Shown here: positions 22,831-35,733 of the stretch, piece by piece
Layout: each line of letters opens with the position of its first letter
How positions within the stretch are numbered: the stretch's first letter is position 1
From: Anadara kagoshimensis
Taxonomy: Eukaryota > Mollusca > Bivalvia > Arcoida > Arcidae
Direction of reading: 5' to 3'
DNA length: 64,000 nucleotides
Assembly (NCBI GenBank): GCA_021292105.1
Contig: CM037861.1
Location: 60,619,245-60,683,244, forward strand
The notes under the pieces: model-generated
Database searches by the model: none
Told to the model about the DNA's origin: nothing
The model's input: the letters and a program-made list of their open reading frames with translations, nothing else
Made by a program: the position numbers and the translations under genes

Positions 22831-25800
22831 ATGTCTTGGTCTGGAAGATTCTCTGACTTCATAGGATCATGCAACAATTTTACGAATCACAACTCAAATA
22901 GACAGAGCAAAAATTCCATAAATTATAATGTCCCTCATGACTCTAATTATGGAAATTCCAGCATAACGAAAATAGAGGATGCAAATGCAGGGAATTCAAA
23001 TGTTGTATGTCTCTCACGTTTTGCTTATTTTTGTAACAGGAAAGAATGTAAATGCAACAAACTGGAATGGAAACCATGAATTTCCTCAGTACCAATAGGA
23101 TGCTCTACCATACGTACTTGGCTACCAGCAAAATAATAAGTACAGTCTCCCACATCTCTCCATTTCTATTTGGAGATTCAAATCAAAACTGCCTACCGTA
23201 CTTCATTAAGTGCCTCCTTCATTCTTGCGTATGTTCACACTGAGCGCTGCATGGCCACAGTAACAGCATCCTGTTGATCTACAACATTCAGCAGTAGAGA
23301 TGCTTTACAAATGTTACAACAACCAAACCAAACCTGGAACTTGGAACTTGGACATTGCCACAAATAAAGTTACATGCCGGCCTAAACAGTAGATTGATTT
23401 GAAACTGAAAATGCCTACTGGGTAGTTCCATCCTAATCCAACCATTAGAGTCTGCCAAAATATCAGGCCACTTGTCCACAAAAACACCTTGGCTCTGTCG
23501 TCTGGGAACCCAAATAGAATAAGTTAAGAGGGTCTTATAAATTGTCTTTGATGCAATCTGAAAGATCACATATTATAAAATTGTGACACTGCTTGTTTTA
23601 CAGCTGTAAGAGCATTGTTAGGACAAGTGGTATATGAACGAATTTGGCTGTGGGGCCCAAAAAGGAAAACTTTAGAGGGCTCATTAGGTTATGAACATTT
23701 TCTTTTACTGTAAAATATATTGGTCAGGTCTTTAGGTGAGACATGAGATAGGCCTCTTGGTTTAACCCTCTTGCTGCCACACGGACATATGTGTCCTCTA
23801 CCGACAGCCTGCCATACGGACACATATGTCCTTTCAATGGAATTGACAACTCTTAGATAAAAGACGAAGATATACTTATAAACTTTTTGTAAAATAAAAA
23901 AAATGCACAATGTTGATTATTGAAATTATAATCTACAATTAACTAATGACGTCATATGACTACAATCGCGTCTGACGTCATATTCTATTGTTTACGTCAT
24001 ATCATTTCGCAATGTGAACTTCAATTTGGCACTGCCAACGCTGCGCTGAAAATTAATTTGGCAGCAAGAGGGTTAAACAAAATTACTTGGTAATTTGTGG
24101 GTTTTTTTTTTTAATTTTAGAATATAGTTGGTATAGTTTTGTCAAAGGAAGCCCCAAAGTCAATTTTCAGCAAGAAAAGTAAGTACATATAGAACATCCT
24201 ACCAGTATTTTGTGCTTTTTTCTGAAGCATTCAATATTGAGCAAATTTATAAAAAAAAAGACAAATTAATTCTTATATTTATTGTAGTCAATTCTATTTA
24301 ATCACTTCAATGATATAGAACTTAAAGTTGATAAATTTCTATTGATTTAACTGGTTAAAATTAAGATGGAAAAAATGTTCAGTACAACTTGCAGTCTTTA
24401 GTTTATAATGTTCAGGATAATGCTGTCATGTTGACATGTTCTACGGTGAACAGTGCAATTTATGAATGTACATGTATCATTACAGATTTATCTTCACAAA
24501 ATTTGGGGATTTTAAAAAATAATAATTGAATTCAATTTTCTGTGTGTAAATAGGATTAAATTATTTAACATGTTTAAGGATTCATTATAATTGTATGTAC
24601 AGTAAAACCTCATTATAATGTCCCTTGATAAGTTTGCCACCTCTCTTATCGCCACATTATTTTGAAGTCCCAAAATTCATTTTGTTTATGTTTTTCTTTA
24701 TCTGCCTCCAAAATTTATCACCAAACCCCTATATGATTCCAAAATTTGACTGAACAAATGGTGGCGATGAATCGAGGTTTAACTGTCCATGTTATTTGGC
24801 TAGCATCAACATTTTAAGTTATTGGAAAGTAACTGAATTCAATCTGTAGTAAAACATTGTCATACAAACCTGGACACCATGTAACTTATACATGTGTATT
24901 TTTACTCTGTCCAACTAAATCTAATTTTCCAAGATATCGATGCAAACTTATCTTAATGGTTATTTTTTTATTAATAAAAAGTGCCTAAATTAAATTAACA
25001 ACTAAATTTTGACCTTATTCAAAGTTAGGTTTCTCACACTTTATAACTGAATATCATATCCTTGCACATGTATACATGTTGAATCCTTGGTTCATTGAGA
25101 AATTAACTGAATGATTTCTCTGCACATTTTCCCACACATTGCTAAACATTTTTAATAACCCCAGGCTGACCAATCAAATTCATTTATTTGTCCAGATCGA
25201 TACATTTTTAGTGTGCAAGGTTGCCATTTAGGTACTCTTTTATCGTTAAGTGTTCAATTTTGGTACAATTTCCATACAAAAAGTCCGAATTTTTTGTAAT
25301 TTTAATTAAAAAAGGTCAAAATGGGAAATATCAGTTTAATTTGACCTTTTCATTTTGTCTCTCCGTTTATCCATTTTTATGGGAAAAATCTGTAAAAAAA
25401 CCCAGATAAATCCATAGAATTTGTCAGCCTGTGACCTAAGTACCGGTATGTTATATATACATGTACAATGGAAAAATCTTGTATGCTATCAAGTATCACT
25501 ATCTGCCTTGTCAAATGCATAAAAACTATTCCTTGAATGCATGAAATTGTATTCAAATAATGAAATATAATACAATGGTTTTGTTAAATTTTTACAGATC
25601 CAGGAACAGAGAGATACCTGCTGAATTTTGTAGTGAGGGATTCTCCGGCATACTTTGGAAGTGTAACATGCTGGGGAAGTGAATTGTTTGTGAAAGATTT
25701 AACTTCAATTTTCAGCGTTGGTGATATAGGTATAACTCAATAAACATTTCTTGTGTTATATTCTAATCTATCCAATAATGTGTGAAGTAACTTTATTTCA

Positions 25801-28800
25801 ACAGTGGCCAGCATTCCTGGATTGTTATAATGCTGCAAAGCTATGTTACAATTTACAACATAACAGATGTGGTCTAGGATTCAAAGTTAGTTCCGATAGA
25901 ATTTTGCATGGTTTCAGGTGTATTATGCAGTTTACAGCATGCCTAACACCTCTTGTTCACTCCAAATTAGAAAGATAAACTTACCATTTTAGGAAAGTGA
26001 AATGAAAAGTATAATAGGGTCAGAAGAATACCGCTACTGTTCCGGTTTGAATACTAGTATCCCATTCCCATATGAAAGCTGTTTATTGGTTAATTATCAT
26101 TTTTTGCCATTCATAAAAAATTTTTTTGGAGTTTTAGGGTGTTTTTATATCAACTTAATTTATAAAGTTCTAGATGAGATAACATCAATAATTCAAAATT
26201 ATGTTAAATTCAAAGAATAAAAATAAAATATAAGAATGCAATCTAGAGAGAGCATTTTAAAAGCTATCTGCACATTTTGATATGAAATGAATAATTTTGC
26301 AGTTCAAAATATATTGTTATAACAGCAAATGATACTATAAAACTTTTTGTGGAGTTTTAAAACAATTAATGAATTGCAAACATTTACATTTAATATATTT
26401 AAGTCCATATTACAAATGCACAAGTACAGCAAAAATCACCAGATGGCAATGATGACAGATACAGGCCTTGGACACCAGTGTAAGCGTTTAATTGACTCGT
26501 ATTTTAAATTAGTTGATATTTATGATTTTTCAAAAAACAATGTACCTAACAGTAGTTTGGAAAAAAATTATTGATTTATCAGCTTTCAAAAATGTCTTTT
26601 CCATTTCCATGAACAGTAATAACAATAGACAAGACAATACTGCCACTGAACATTAAAATTACCCAGCTTGGGTTTTTCTGATGTGATAATGCTGATATAT
26701 CCAGAACACCTGTACAAAAAATATGTCAAATTCAAATTTTACCTGTCATAACTACATTTTTCATATATAGAAGAGAAAATACTTTAGCAGGTAATACATG
26801 TTGTACTGGGTAACCCTCAACAGTTGAGGGATAAAAAGCCAAAACCAATGAAAATTTTACATTATTGAGTTGATAAAATTACAACTACATAATGTAATAA
26901 ACATTTTGAGATAAGAATTACAGTATTTATATACAACTTAAATAATTTGTTTCATTTATGAATTTACAGGCCATTTCACTTCAGTATTAGTGAAAATCAT
27001 TCAAATGTTAGTTTATTTAGTGGACCAGATGAAGAAATAGAGAATTATAAGAGTTTGTTACAGGTTCCAACTAAAGCCAACAATGATTATTACACTCTTG
27101 ATGATGTTATTGCAAATGGACAGAATCTCCATGGAGAGCATATCAATCTTCTAGCCGTTGTCAAAAAGGTAAAAACAATTGTTTATACTTTTATTAAATT
27201 TGAATGTTAGGTTTTCTTCATTCACTGAATATCTGTCACTTATTATGAAGTTGTCATTTTACAGAAATTAATTAAAACAAAGTAAAACCTGGTCCAGCAA
27301 CCACCTCTGTATAAAGACCACCAGTCCATTTAGACCAGTGTTGTTTACAAGTTCACTTTGCTTCGTATTTAAAAAAAAATCAAAAGTAAAACCTGCTAAA
27401 CGACCACCTCAATGTAAAAACCACCTGTCTGTAAAGTCCACATTTCTTAACCTTTTGGGTGGCCTTTATGCAGGATTTACTATAGTTCTAATTATTATTG
27501 TGCTCAACTTCATTTGCATATTGATGGTTCATGTATTTATGCAGTGTGTCAAACATAACACAAGACATTGGTTTTACAGATTGGCCAAGCTAAGGATATC
27601 ACAACAAAAAATGGAAAGCAGACAAAGAGATGTGAATTGAAGTTAATGGATGAAACATGTCTGTCTTTTGCTCTGGTCTTGTAAGTAAATACAATATTGC
27701 AGGTCTTGTTTTAATTTATTAAGTACATTGTAGTTTTTGTGTGAAAATTATGTTTTAGAACATAGTTGAAGCAACAAGCAAGACATTTGACAAAATAACT
27801 TGTGTCAGAATTATAGGTATCTTTGTTGTACAATATAGTAGACCAGTGGCAAAATGTCAAAATTCAACATACATAGAAGGATACTCAAATAGAGTGGAAT
27901 GAGTATTGGAAATTTATGCTCCAGTCAAGATTCTTTCCCTTATATTGAGACAGTTCAAGGATTGTGGAGGAAACCAGAGTGCCCAGAGAAAGCCATCGTT
28001 CTTCTCACACTAGAATCTGTCCGGAATCCCAAATGATTTCCAATATAGGTGTATAAGTGGCACTGTGATCCCTTAAAGTGTGTGCTTTAGACCACTAGAC
28101 CACTAAGGTTCAAGGCCCCACCTTAATATGAGATAAGTTTATTAATGATATGATTTGCTCTACTGTATAGAGACTACTGGTACATGCATTATTTTCATGC
28201 TATTAACTTCTTTTTCAAAGGCAAAACATATATTTTTGAACTTTTCAGATGGGATGAAGAAATCATTCACACAGCTTTGTCCTGGTCACCTCTGGAAACA
28301 GGTATATATATACTACCGATTTATTCACAGGTTTGTTAAAACAACAAAATTTGAGATACAACATGGGTTAATTTCTACTGTTTGATTCCCGATGCTTTGG
28401 CTAGTAAATGCCTTATATTGGGCATATTCAGTTTCTGGTGTATGCTTGAAATAACTTGTATGAATTCTGAACTCTAGTTTGTATAATACATGTATTATCA
28501 CTCTGTATTAATGTGTTTTGAACTCTTAACTTATTTATCAATTTATTGATATCTAAACTGTAAAGCCATCTATATAGCAACTTTAGGGAGCCAGTAAAGG
28601 TAGTCTTTTTGAGAAGGTTCAAATACCTGTAACATAATAAAGAAGAAATGAGATAATTTACTGGCCTTTCTCAGCAGGTGGGTTTTAAGGAGTGGAGTAA
28701 TGCTGTTTTACACCCAAGTAAAGATTCTTTCACTTATATAGAAGCAGTGGGTTTTGGATGGTGAAAAAACCAGATTGCCTGGATATACTACCATCTTGGC

Positions 28801-31800
28801 ATGCCAACTGATTTTCTCGCATTGGGTATTGTCCTGAGCAGAATTCAAATGTAGTCAGTGAGAGGCACTGTGAAAACCAGATGCTGTAGACCACCAAATC
28901 CCCCTGGGCTTTTGAGACGGGCTTGTCTGTGCTATACATGTATCAGTGATTCATTATTAGTTTTTGATACATTTTAGTTGTGTTTATTGCTGATGTAAGA
29001 GTGTCATATGATGATTTCCGTAAAACAATGACAGCAACAGCTGACTCCAGGACTATTATAACAGTAAATCCAGGTAAATCTGAAGAACAATTATGTTGCT
29101 AGCTCACTTATTCAATCCTTTTCAGAAAATATACACATGTATTTTTATTTGTAAATCTTTATTGATATACAGTAGAACGTCAATAACTGGAACTTCAATA
29201 TCTCAAATACCACGGATAACTCAGAAGTCATTATTATTGTGTCCCGACCAGTTTTCTACATAAACTATATCAATTTAACTTCAGTAACTCAAATTTCTAT
29301 TATTCGAATACCCCCGATAACTGGAAATAATGTTAGGTGCAAAATAAAAACTCGAAATATTTTTAACAATGAGTGATAAATAGAATGATCAGTGAAACCG
29401 GCCATTAGCTCTTGGCTTCTGTATAGTCAGATTGATGAGAGATCGATGGTTCTGCTATGATATTATATAGTATCAATTAAAGAATTAGTACTCTGTGCCG
29501 TAATGGGCTATGAAGAGTAACTGTGTACTCCCTTAGTAGAAGCTGAGTTTTGTGCCGCTGATGATAACAGCACATTTTCAAGTTAGTTATCCAAGCTGAA
29601 TTTTTAATGGCTGACAAGCGGTATGCACACTAATTTTATAATTTCTATGAAATGTGCATCTTGTCTATATGTTATAATGATTATTACATACACTGTAGAT
29701 AAATATGTTTATCTCATTCAGTTCTTTGACCGCATTATTATTGGGTATTGGTAATACACATTTTGGGTATTTAATGTATGTGTTTGTTGTCCTCATCAGT
29801 CCTTATAAAAACCATAGTTAGTAAATTGATTTTAATACATTATTTATTTTATGTAATACAAATTATACTAGTGTATCGGTAAACAGTTCAATGCCATTCA
29901 ACATTTCTCCCATAGAATGAAAGTCTTATTGTGACGTCATCCTTCAACTTCGAAAATTTGAACACCCCGAAAACTCGAAGTCATCATCCAGTCCCGTGCA
30001 CTTCGAGTTATCGAAGTTCTACTGTACATGACCTTAAAAAGCAGATGAAAATGTCTTGCCCTTCGATTACTTGGTTATTCAAACACAGAATACTGAATGT
30101 TGGATTTTCAAAATGCATGACTTTTACCTTTAAAATCTAATTTACCTGTTTAATAGTAACAATGCATCTTATTTCATGTAAGGGTTTTATAAAATTCTAG
30201 AATCAAGTTTATGATTTGAAAATACTTCCTTAATTTCTACTGGTCATTGACCAAACAATAGATATGACATGTAATGTACATGTGCATACCACTCAAAACA
30301 GAAGTTTTCAATCTTTATATAATAATACCAACCTAAGCAGTCTTTAGAAAAAGCACTTGGCCACTTCTCCTGACCAAATTGATGAGGGGAATTTCATTCA
30401 AACTCCTCTCTGTGCCAAGTACATGTAGATTCAAAAATTTTATCTGAGCCCTCTTAAAATACTATGGTACATATTTTCATAATTTTCTTTTATTGTGTGG
30501 ATTGTAGATACCCTGGAAGCTCATGGTTTGTATCAGTTTGCTCACTCAGATGCAGTCTCAATGGAGGATGATACACCATCTACAGAACGATCTGATCCAA
30601 GCTGTAAGATTGTTTTTAAAACATTTACTAGCATTGACTTAGCAATAGTTTGTATTGTAGGGAAATGTTTATATTTTCATCATCATTGATCGATTTGGTT
30701 CACCAATCAATCATCTATAATAACTATTATCTTTGACAAAAAAAAAACTTTTTCTAAAGGTTTTGAATGTTGTTGCAAGATCGGGAAATTAAATTAGTAT
30801 TATTTAATTCTTCAGATATATATAATTATTCTAATTGATAATATATAATATGGAATAAATATGAAACCTCAAATTGAGTCTGAAAACTCATGTAGTATAG
30901 TGGAGTAATTGAGTTTTATGGCCCAGTCAAGATTTTTCCACTTATATCAAAGCAGTCAGTTCATTGATAGCAGAGGAGAAAACCACTTACTTTTGTCAAG
31001 TGTACTGACAAACTTTCTCACACCAGGATCTGTCCCAAGTAGGATTAAAATTTAGAGAGAAAAAAACCCTTTTGTCTGTGTTTTATACCACTGGGTCACA
31101 GAGGCCACTTGAAAACTCATGGAAAGATGTCTGACACAAAGACAAGAATATCAAGGGTATGAGAACAGGTTCTCTGGAATTGAGTAAATTTTACTTGTTT
31201 TTGTATTTATCACATGATTCTCATGTGTGGTATAACAAACTCTGCTTATCAGCTAGAACAAAAACAGCAGTATATGAAATTAAATTTAAGTACATACTCA
31301 GGAATTGAGATTAGCAGGGGCTCCCTAACCCACCATGGCTCCTAAAAATAAGCCTGGGTCCCTAAATAATAAACATTTTAGCTATTTATTACAAGTGCAA
31401 CTTCTTTTCTAAAGTAAACTGGGCCATCAACTCAAAATAGTTAAGCTTCATCCATACATACTTTTATTTCTATTTCAGTAGAAACAATTACAGACGTTTA
31501 TAATGTAGCTGAAATAAAAAATTACAACAAGAACTTGGATCACAGGTCAAACCAACACAATATGGAATATCATATGCATTCATTACTCAGTTTGACATAG
31601 ATACAGATGATTTTAATCATATTTTGAGATATAGATGGTAAATATAAAGAGAATTTATAACAAGTTTCAGACTGAGATGAGGAAATTCCAGTCGTTTCAT
31701 CTTGAACGAGGCTCTGCCTCGTTTGAGATGAAAACATCTGACCATGAGATTGGAATTTTCTTATTTCGGTCTGAAACCGGTAATTAATTATTTTTCTCAC

Positions 31801-34800
31801 ATATAGATTCTAATTGAAGCCTAAAGACATTGAAATTTCCTACTACAAATCAAAGATTTTACTAGCGGATAAATACATGTATGACAAAATATTGAACATC
31901 ATCAATGACGTGTCGCTCAGAGCAGAAATATGGACATACGCGATAACAAATAACAACAATATACATTTTCTTTTTTTAACACTTATTGGTCAAAATTATA
32001 TTTTTTATAACAAATAATAATAAAATAGGAAATCAGTTATTAGGGAGATAGCTATAATATGTTATGATATCCCTTGTGTTATGAAATTTGTCCCTTGCTA
32101 TTGTTGAAAAAGTTGTACCGAGATACCTTGCATTTGCTCACGCGGGGTGTGATATGGAAAAAATATCGTACCACCTATCCCGTGAGATAAATCTGTTACA
32201 TATGCGAGAAAACAGTATAATGTATACAGTAAAACATGTGTCTAAAGACCATTCAAGGAAACTTAAGAAAAGTGATCATTTTAAACAAGTCATTTACAAG
32301 TGTTCATTAATAAAACATTTAAAGGGCTTTAAAAACTGGTCTTTATAGCCAAGTGATCTTTATACAGAGGTGATCACTATAATAAAAGATTTACTGTAGT
32401 TTAAGGCTTTATGAAAATGCAACACTCATTATGCCACTCAGGATTCTCCCTTTGTAAGGATTACCTCCCATTTATAAATATCTTCATATGGTTAACATAT
32501 TGATACTCACTGGTACATGTCTGCACTCTGCAGATCCTTTACATGGGATATCAGTTTTTAGCTCTCATCCAAACATTCCGCAGTTCCCTTTCATTTATGA
32601 GGGAGCAAGCTAACAATTGAGCAACATTACTTGGAAATTTTAACAAAATTTATTAGGACTAAGAAAATGCTAGTAACACTGCATTAAATTGAGTCTATAT
32701 TAAAAATTTGATTTTGACATTTACTTTCAGTCAGAAGTGTAGACAGGTGGTTTTTGAAGACAAGGGATATATGTGTACTAATCCAGAGTGTACACATGGG
32801 GCTATCTATATGTTTGATCCAACACCAGATGCTTCAATGTGCACAACTGAATATTCCATCTCTCTATCTATATCTGACCATACAGGAACTATTATGCCTT
32901 GTCATTTAGATCCATCAGTTGCTGAGCAAATCATAGGAGTAAAGGTAATATATCCACTATAAAAATAAAACATGAACGAGATCATTTGCAAGACAAACGC
33001 TTCAAATCATCCATGAATAAATATGGATATTCAGCACCCATCTTGGTTAGGTCTGTAGGCAGGTCTGGTAATGGAAACATCAGACCCGCTATTTACAAGC
33101 TCCAGTTTACAATCATTTGACATCTCTTAACTAAGATTTCACTTAATTCAAGTATGGTAAATTTTGGTATTCTTTTAATGGTACTACAATTAAAGTTTGA
33201 CAAAATGAAGTGAAAATGTAATAAGCTTTGTTGATTTTCAAAATGAAACCTTAAATGTACATCTTGAAAACTTATAAAAGTATTCAGTTAAAATATTCCA
33301 TTTTGAAATTTGCCAGGTTTAAGTTAAGGAAAACCTTAGTTAAGGAAAGATTGTGAAAATAAAGCCAAATACCTATATTCTAACCAGTTACCCAGAGATC
33401 TTAGTTGTTCTTTATGGACTTTTCCTTGTGACAATGTTAAATTTTTATACTCTTGTGAAATAAGTGAAATGGCAAAAATGGTCTTTATCCGTACATAATA
33501 AACCTCTTAATATTAACATACATGTAACTCTTTTTAATTGTGATCATTTATCATCAAGTACAGCAGAATTATCTTTCTCATATTTGGATTGCAACATTCC
33601 TCAATGTTCTAGCTATATTCTAAAAGAAATCCTTAGGTTACTGTAACTAAATAATTAGTAAACCATTTTCAAACTTTTGTAAAGTTGGATTGATTAATTG
33701 AATGGGGTTTTACCTTCCAGTCAAGAATATTTTACACACATTTAGACATCACCACCTGAAAAGTGTAGTGGCAGAAATTTTGTCCTTGGCAGTGCACAGT
33801 GAGGGTTCTTTAACATGCCACGCCTCTTCAGAAAGGACCCCAAATGCCAAGTGCATGGCAAAAGAAGTCGCTACCTATTTTCCAAGTCTTGGTCAGACCC
33901 CATTCAGGGCTCAAACGCACTACCTCCCACATAAAGAGGTAGCTAGTTTTTGTTGGTTGGTTGAATGTTGCTTAATGTCGCATTAGCAATTTTTCAGCTA
34001 TTTGCGACAAGAACTATTTTATTTATCTCTATGAATTAATCTATAAACAATTTTGTGTATAGGTAAACAACATTGACCTGTCCGTTTGACCTTTCATTAG
34101 GAATATTCATATAGGAAGGTCTACCCAATATTAAAATAGGTAGTGTTAAGATCCAACTTAATATTCACAGTACACGGGTGTAATCTATGAGGCGAGTATA
34201 TCTCATGGCCGATATATACAGATATATACCTGTGTTACTATACACAGATGTACTTGGTCCAAGATAAATATTTAAATGAAAGGTCAAGCAAACAGGTCAA
34301 AGTTGTTTACCTATAATATATGCATATGAAGTGCGAGCGTGTTGTATGATCTGCCTTGTACAAGCGTGCACTAAAGGCGACTTTAACATGCTAGCTTACA
34401 GAATCAGTATGCCGCAGACAAACGTACCACTCCCCCAGTCCATTATTCTGATACCAGGTGAATCAGTAAAGGCCAACTGCAAGGAAAATTCACTTTCCCC
34501 CGATTTTGTACAATACAGTTAAAAATCATGCAAAATATATTGTTAGGTAAAATTGATTACATGCCTAATGTCTGAATTTTGTTTTTACAGGCAGAAGAAT
34601 TTAGAAATCTTGGAGCAGATAAGAAAACTCATGTTAAATGGAGTTATTTGCTGGAGAGATGGAAGATATACTTTAAAGTAATGTCATTTTCTGTTTCAAC
34701 ACTGAAAATAACTCAATCTAAATGTCAAAGACACATTAATTGAATAGGATTTTATGTCCCAGTAAAGATCATTTCACTTATATTAAGACATTACCAGCTA

Positions 34801-35340
34801 TAGGCGAAGGTGCAGAAATGTTTACCTATGCAGCGAGGTCAGGGCAATGTGCAGGGAGGGATGCAATGCCTGTCGTGACACGGCATGGTTTTTAAGGTCA
34901 CTTTCAAAGGACCCCTGACAATAATTTTACATGTTGAGTGCTTTGGCAAATGTATAAAGCAAAAGAACAATTGTTACCCATTTTCAACTCTTGATTGGAC
35001 CCCTGCCAAGGTTCAAAAACACAACCTCCTACATATGGATACATATATTGTTTGCTGTAGAGTTTCATTTCTCCCAAGTGGTCTGCAACATTTTTGATCA
35101 ACTACCAATAATCTATATTGGGGGAGAAAGGTGTTGTACATCTTTTAAAGAATATTTCACATATTCAAAATTAGTTAAGAATGAAGGAAATCACCTGCAC
35201 TGGCAAATATGAATACCAGTATACTTGTATTTTGAGAAGTTTCTCACTTTTTTTCTGTATTTTTGTAGATGTTTAGGTTCAGTGGAGAGACTGACAGAAC
35301 ATCTTTCAGAATCATGTGCATCAGTGTTCCAAATTCATAA
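22831..35340 (+). CDS. MEIOB: MEIOB homologue (meiosis-specific OB-fold ssDNA-binding protein)
   Basis: Thirteen exons: 22831-23004, 24121-24178, 25598-25729, 26404-26479, 26970-27168, 27580-27680, 28249-28301, 28978-29073, 30508-30603, 31479-31637, 32731-32944, 34591-34677 and 35269-35340 (TAA). About 505 residues; human has about 440-470. Matching blocks: NIVGIVLSKEAP, TERYLLNFVVRDSPAYFGSV, TCWGSELFVKDL, ISENHSNVSLF, DYYTLDDVIANGQNLHGEHI, TKRCELKLMDETCLSFAL, ADVRVSYDDFRKTMTATA, YGISYAFITQFDID and SDHTGTIMPCHLDPSVAEQI. A zinc-ribbon-like RCQKC...MCTNPEC pair sits in the last OB-fold. In mammals MEIOB acts with SPATA22 and RPA in meiotic recombination. Exon 10 is one base short in an A-run, so the frame breaks and would stop at 31598-31600. 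Exon 1 is weakly conserved; its start is the first in-frame ATG. Confidence 0.93.
23761..24077. mobile_element. Intact piggyBac-like MITE
   Basis: TTAA, then CCCTCTTGCTGCCA, and at the far end TGGCAGCAAGAGGG then TTAA: a perfect 14 bp inverted repeat inside a TTAA duplication, as in piggyBac elements. The interior has two opposed copies of GGACA-ATATGTGTCC-like sequence. Inserted in MEIOB intron 1, ending 43 bp before exon 2. The frames over it are not genes. Confidence 0.88.
24598..24786. mobile_element. pogo/Tigger-like MITE, copy e
   Basis: Starts TACAGTAAAACCTCATTATA and ends ATCGAGGTTTAACTGT, with CTTATCGCCACATTATTTTG and AACAAATGGTGGCGATGA inside. Located in MEIOB intron 2. The rest of 24787-25597 is featureless AT-rich intron. 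Confidence 0.75.
27283..27490. mobile_element. Degraded MITE of the AAAACCT...GACCACC type
   Basis: AAAACCTGGTCCAGCAACCA and AAAACCTGCTAAACGACCAC start two adjacent partial units. The end is GGTGGCCTTTATGCAGGATTTACTATAG. Related ends are seen at 32223-32398 and about 37160-37330. Lies in MEIOB intron 5. Confidence 0.5.
27891..28115 (-). mobile_element. SINE-like repeat A copy in MEIOB intron 6
   Basis: AGAGTGGAATGAGTATTGGA, then CCAGTCAAGATTCTTTCCCT, GTGCCCAGAGAAAGCC and ACACTAGAATCTGTCC, with the tRNA-like end (minus strand) near 28060-28115. Same layout as the copy at 16268. Confidence 0.7.
28690..28912 (-). mobile_element. SINE-like repeat A copy in MEIOB intron 7
   Basis: GGAGTGGAGTAATGCTGTTT, AAAGATTCTTTCACTTATAT, CATGCCAACTGATTTTCTCG and an end with AGGCACTGTGAAAACCAGAT-type sequence. 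More divergent than the copy at 27891. Confidence 0.65.
29169..30027. mobile_element. Tigger/pogo-like non-autonomous element, 0.86 kb
   Basis: Starts TACAGTAGAACGTCAATAAC and ends GAGTTATCGAAGTTCTACTGTA, so the terminal repeats match with TA outermost. Inner TCGAATACCCCCGATAACTGG is also typical of Tigger-type ends. No transposase frame is present. In MEIOB intron 8. Confidence 0.8.
30895..31110 (-). mobile_element. SINE-like repeat A copy in MEIOB intron 9
   Basis: TAGTGGAGTAATTGAGTTTT, GTCAAGATTTTTCCACTTAT, AAGTGTACTGACAAACTTTC, then GATCTGTCCCAAGTAGGATT and a tRNA-like end with ACCACTGGGTCACAGAGGCC (minus sense). Confidence 0.7.
31661..31782. mobile_element. Palindromic element just after MEIOB exon 10
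   Basis: Imperfect arms of about 55 bp: GTTTCAGACTGAGATGAGGA against TTATTTCGGTCTGAAAC, and GTTTCATCTTGAACGAGGC against GCCTCGTTTGAGATGAAAAC. It starts about 25 bp downstream of the exon 10 donor. Confidence 0.7.
32223..32398. mobile_element. pogo-like MITE in MEIOB intron 10
   Basis: Starts TATACAGTAAAACATGTGTC with AAGACCATT and ends TAAAAGATTTACTGTAG. Inner TGGTCTTTATAGCCAAGTGA and CAGAGGTGATCACT match the AAAACCTG-GACCACC family. Its 86-codon frame is not a gene. Confidence 0.6.
32945..34590. other. MEIOB intron 11 with SINE-like repeat B and spacer
   Basis: Holds a repeat B copy on the minus strand at about 33690-33945 (GAATGGGGTTTTACCTTCCA to a tRNA-like end near CCTCCCACATAAAGAGGTAG). 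Otherwise AT-rich sequence with no exon-like homology. Confidence 0.6.
34736..35045 (-). mobile_element. SINE-like repeat B copy in MEIOB intron 12
   Basis: GAATAGGATTTTATGTCCCA, AAAGATCATTTCACTTATAT, GGGCAATGTGCAGGGAGGGA and a tRNA-like end around GGTTCAAAAACACAACCTCC. Same layout as 9400-9716. Confidence 0.65.
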
Positions 35341-35689
35341 AACATTTAAGTAAAGAGACAGGACAAGCACAAAACAAACGTTTTTTGAATTTTCCATGAT
35401 TTGTATATGACATTGTTAACATGACCATAAACTCTTTGAATTCAGTGGTAAACACTGATAATTCCTTGGTAAACATTGATAATTAAATCATTTAAAAGCA
35501 GCACCAATTGAAGCACAGTACTGGGACAAATCATCAGCAACTGATTAACTGATTGTGTAATTGCCAATACAAGTGGAGGGTTTCTAACTTTTCTTTAAAA
35601 GAACACTTCAAAAGCAATGCTGTAACGTTTCAATGGATGAAGAATGTTCACATTTGACTTCTGACAGTACAATTGCACTAAGAATTACA

Positions 35690-35705
35690 AATAAAACACA
35701 ATAAA
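35690..35705 (+). terminator. Candidate MEIOB poly(A) signals
   Basis: Two AATAAA hexamers, at 35690-35695 and 35700-35705, lie about 350 bp after the MEIOB stop codon. They are the first good pair seen downstream of it. Confidence 0.55.
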
Positions 35706-35727
35706 TAACATTTTTTTATGAGACTTT

Positions 35728-35733
35728 TTTATT
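35728..35733 (-). terminator. Candidate nucleolin poly(A) signal
   Basis: TTTATT on the plus strand reads AATAAA on the minus strand, about 1.2 kb after the nucleolin stop. If used, the nucleolin 3' UTR covers about 35715-36947, where I see no gene; the small frames there are shadows. Closer minus-strand AATAAA sites could also be used. Confidence 0.4.

Noticed and set aside
32088..32348. 86-codon plus frame in MEIOB intron 10
   Set aside because: It overlaps a pogo-like MITE and has no similarity to MEIOB.
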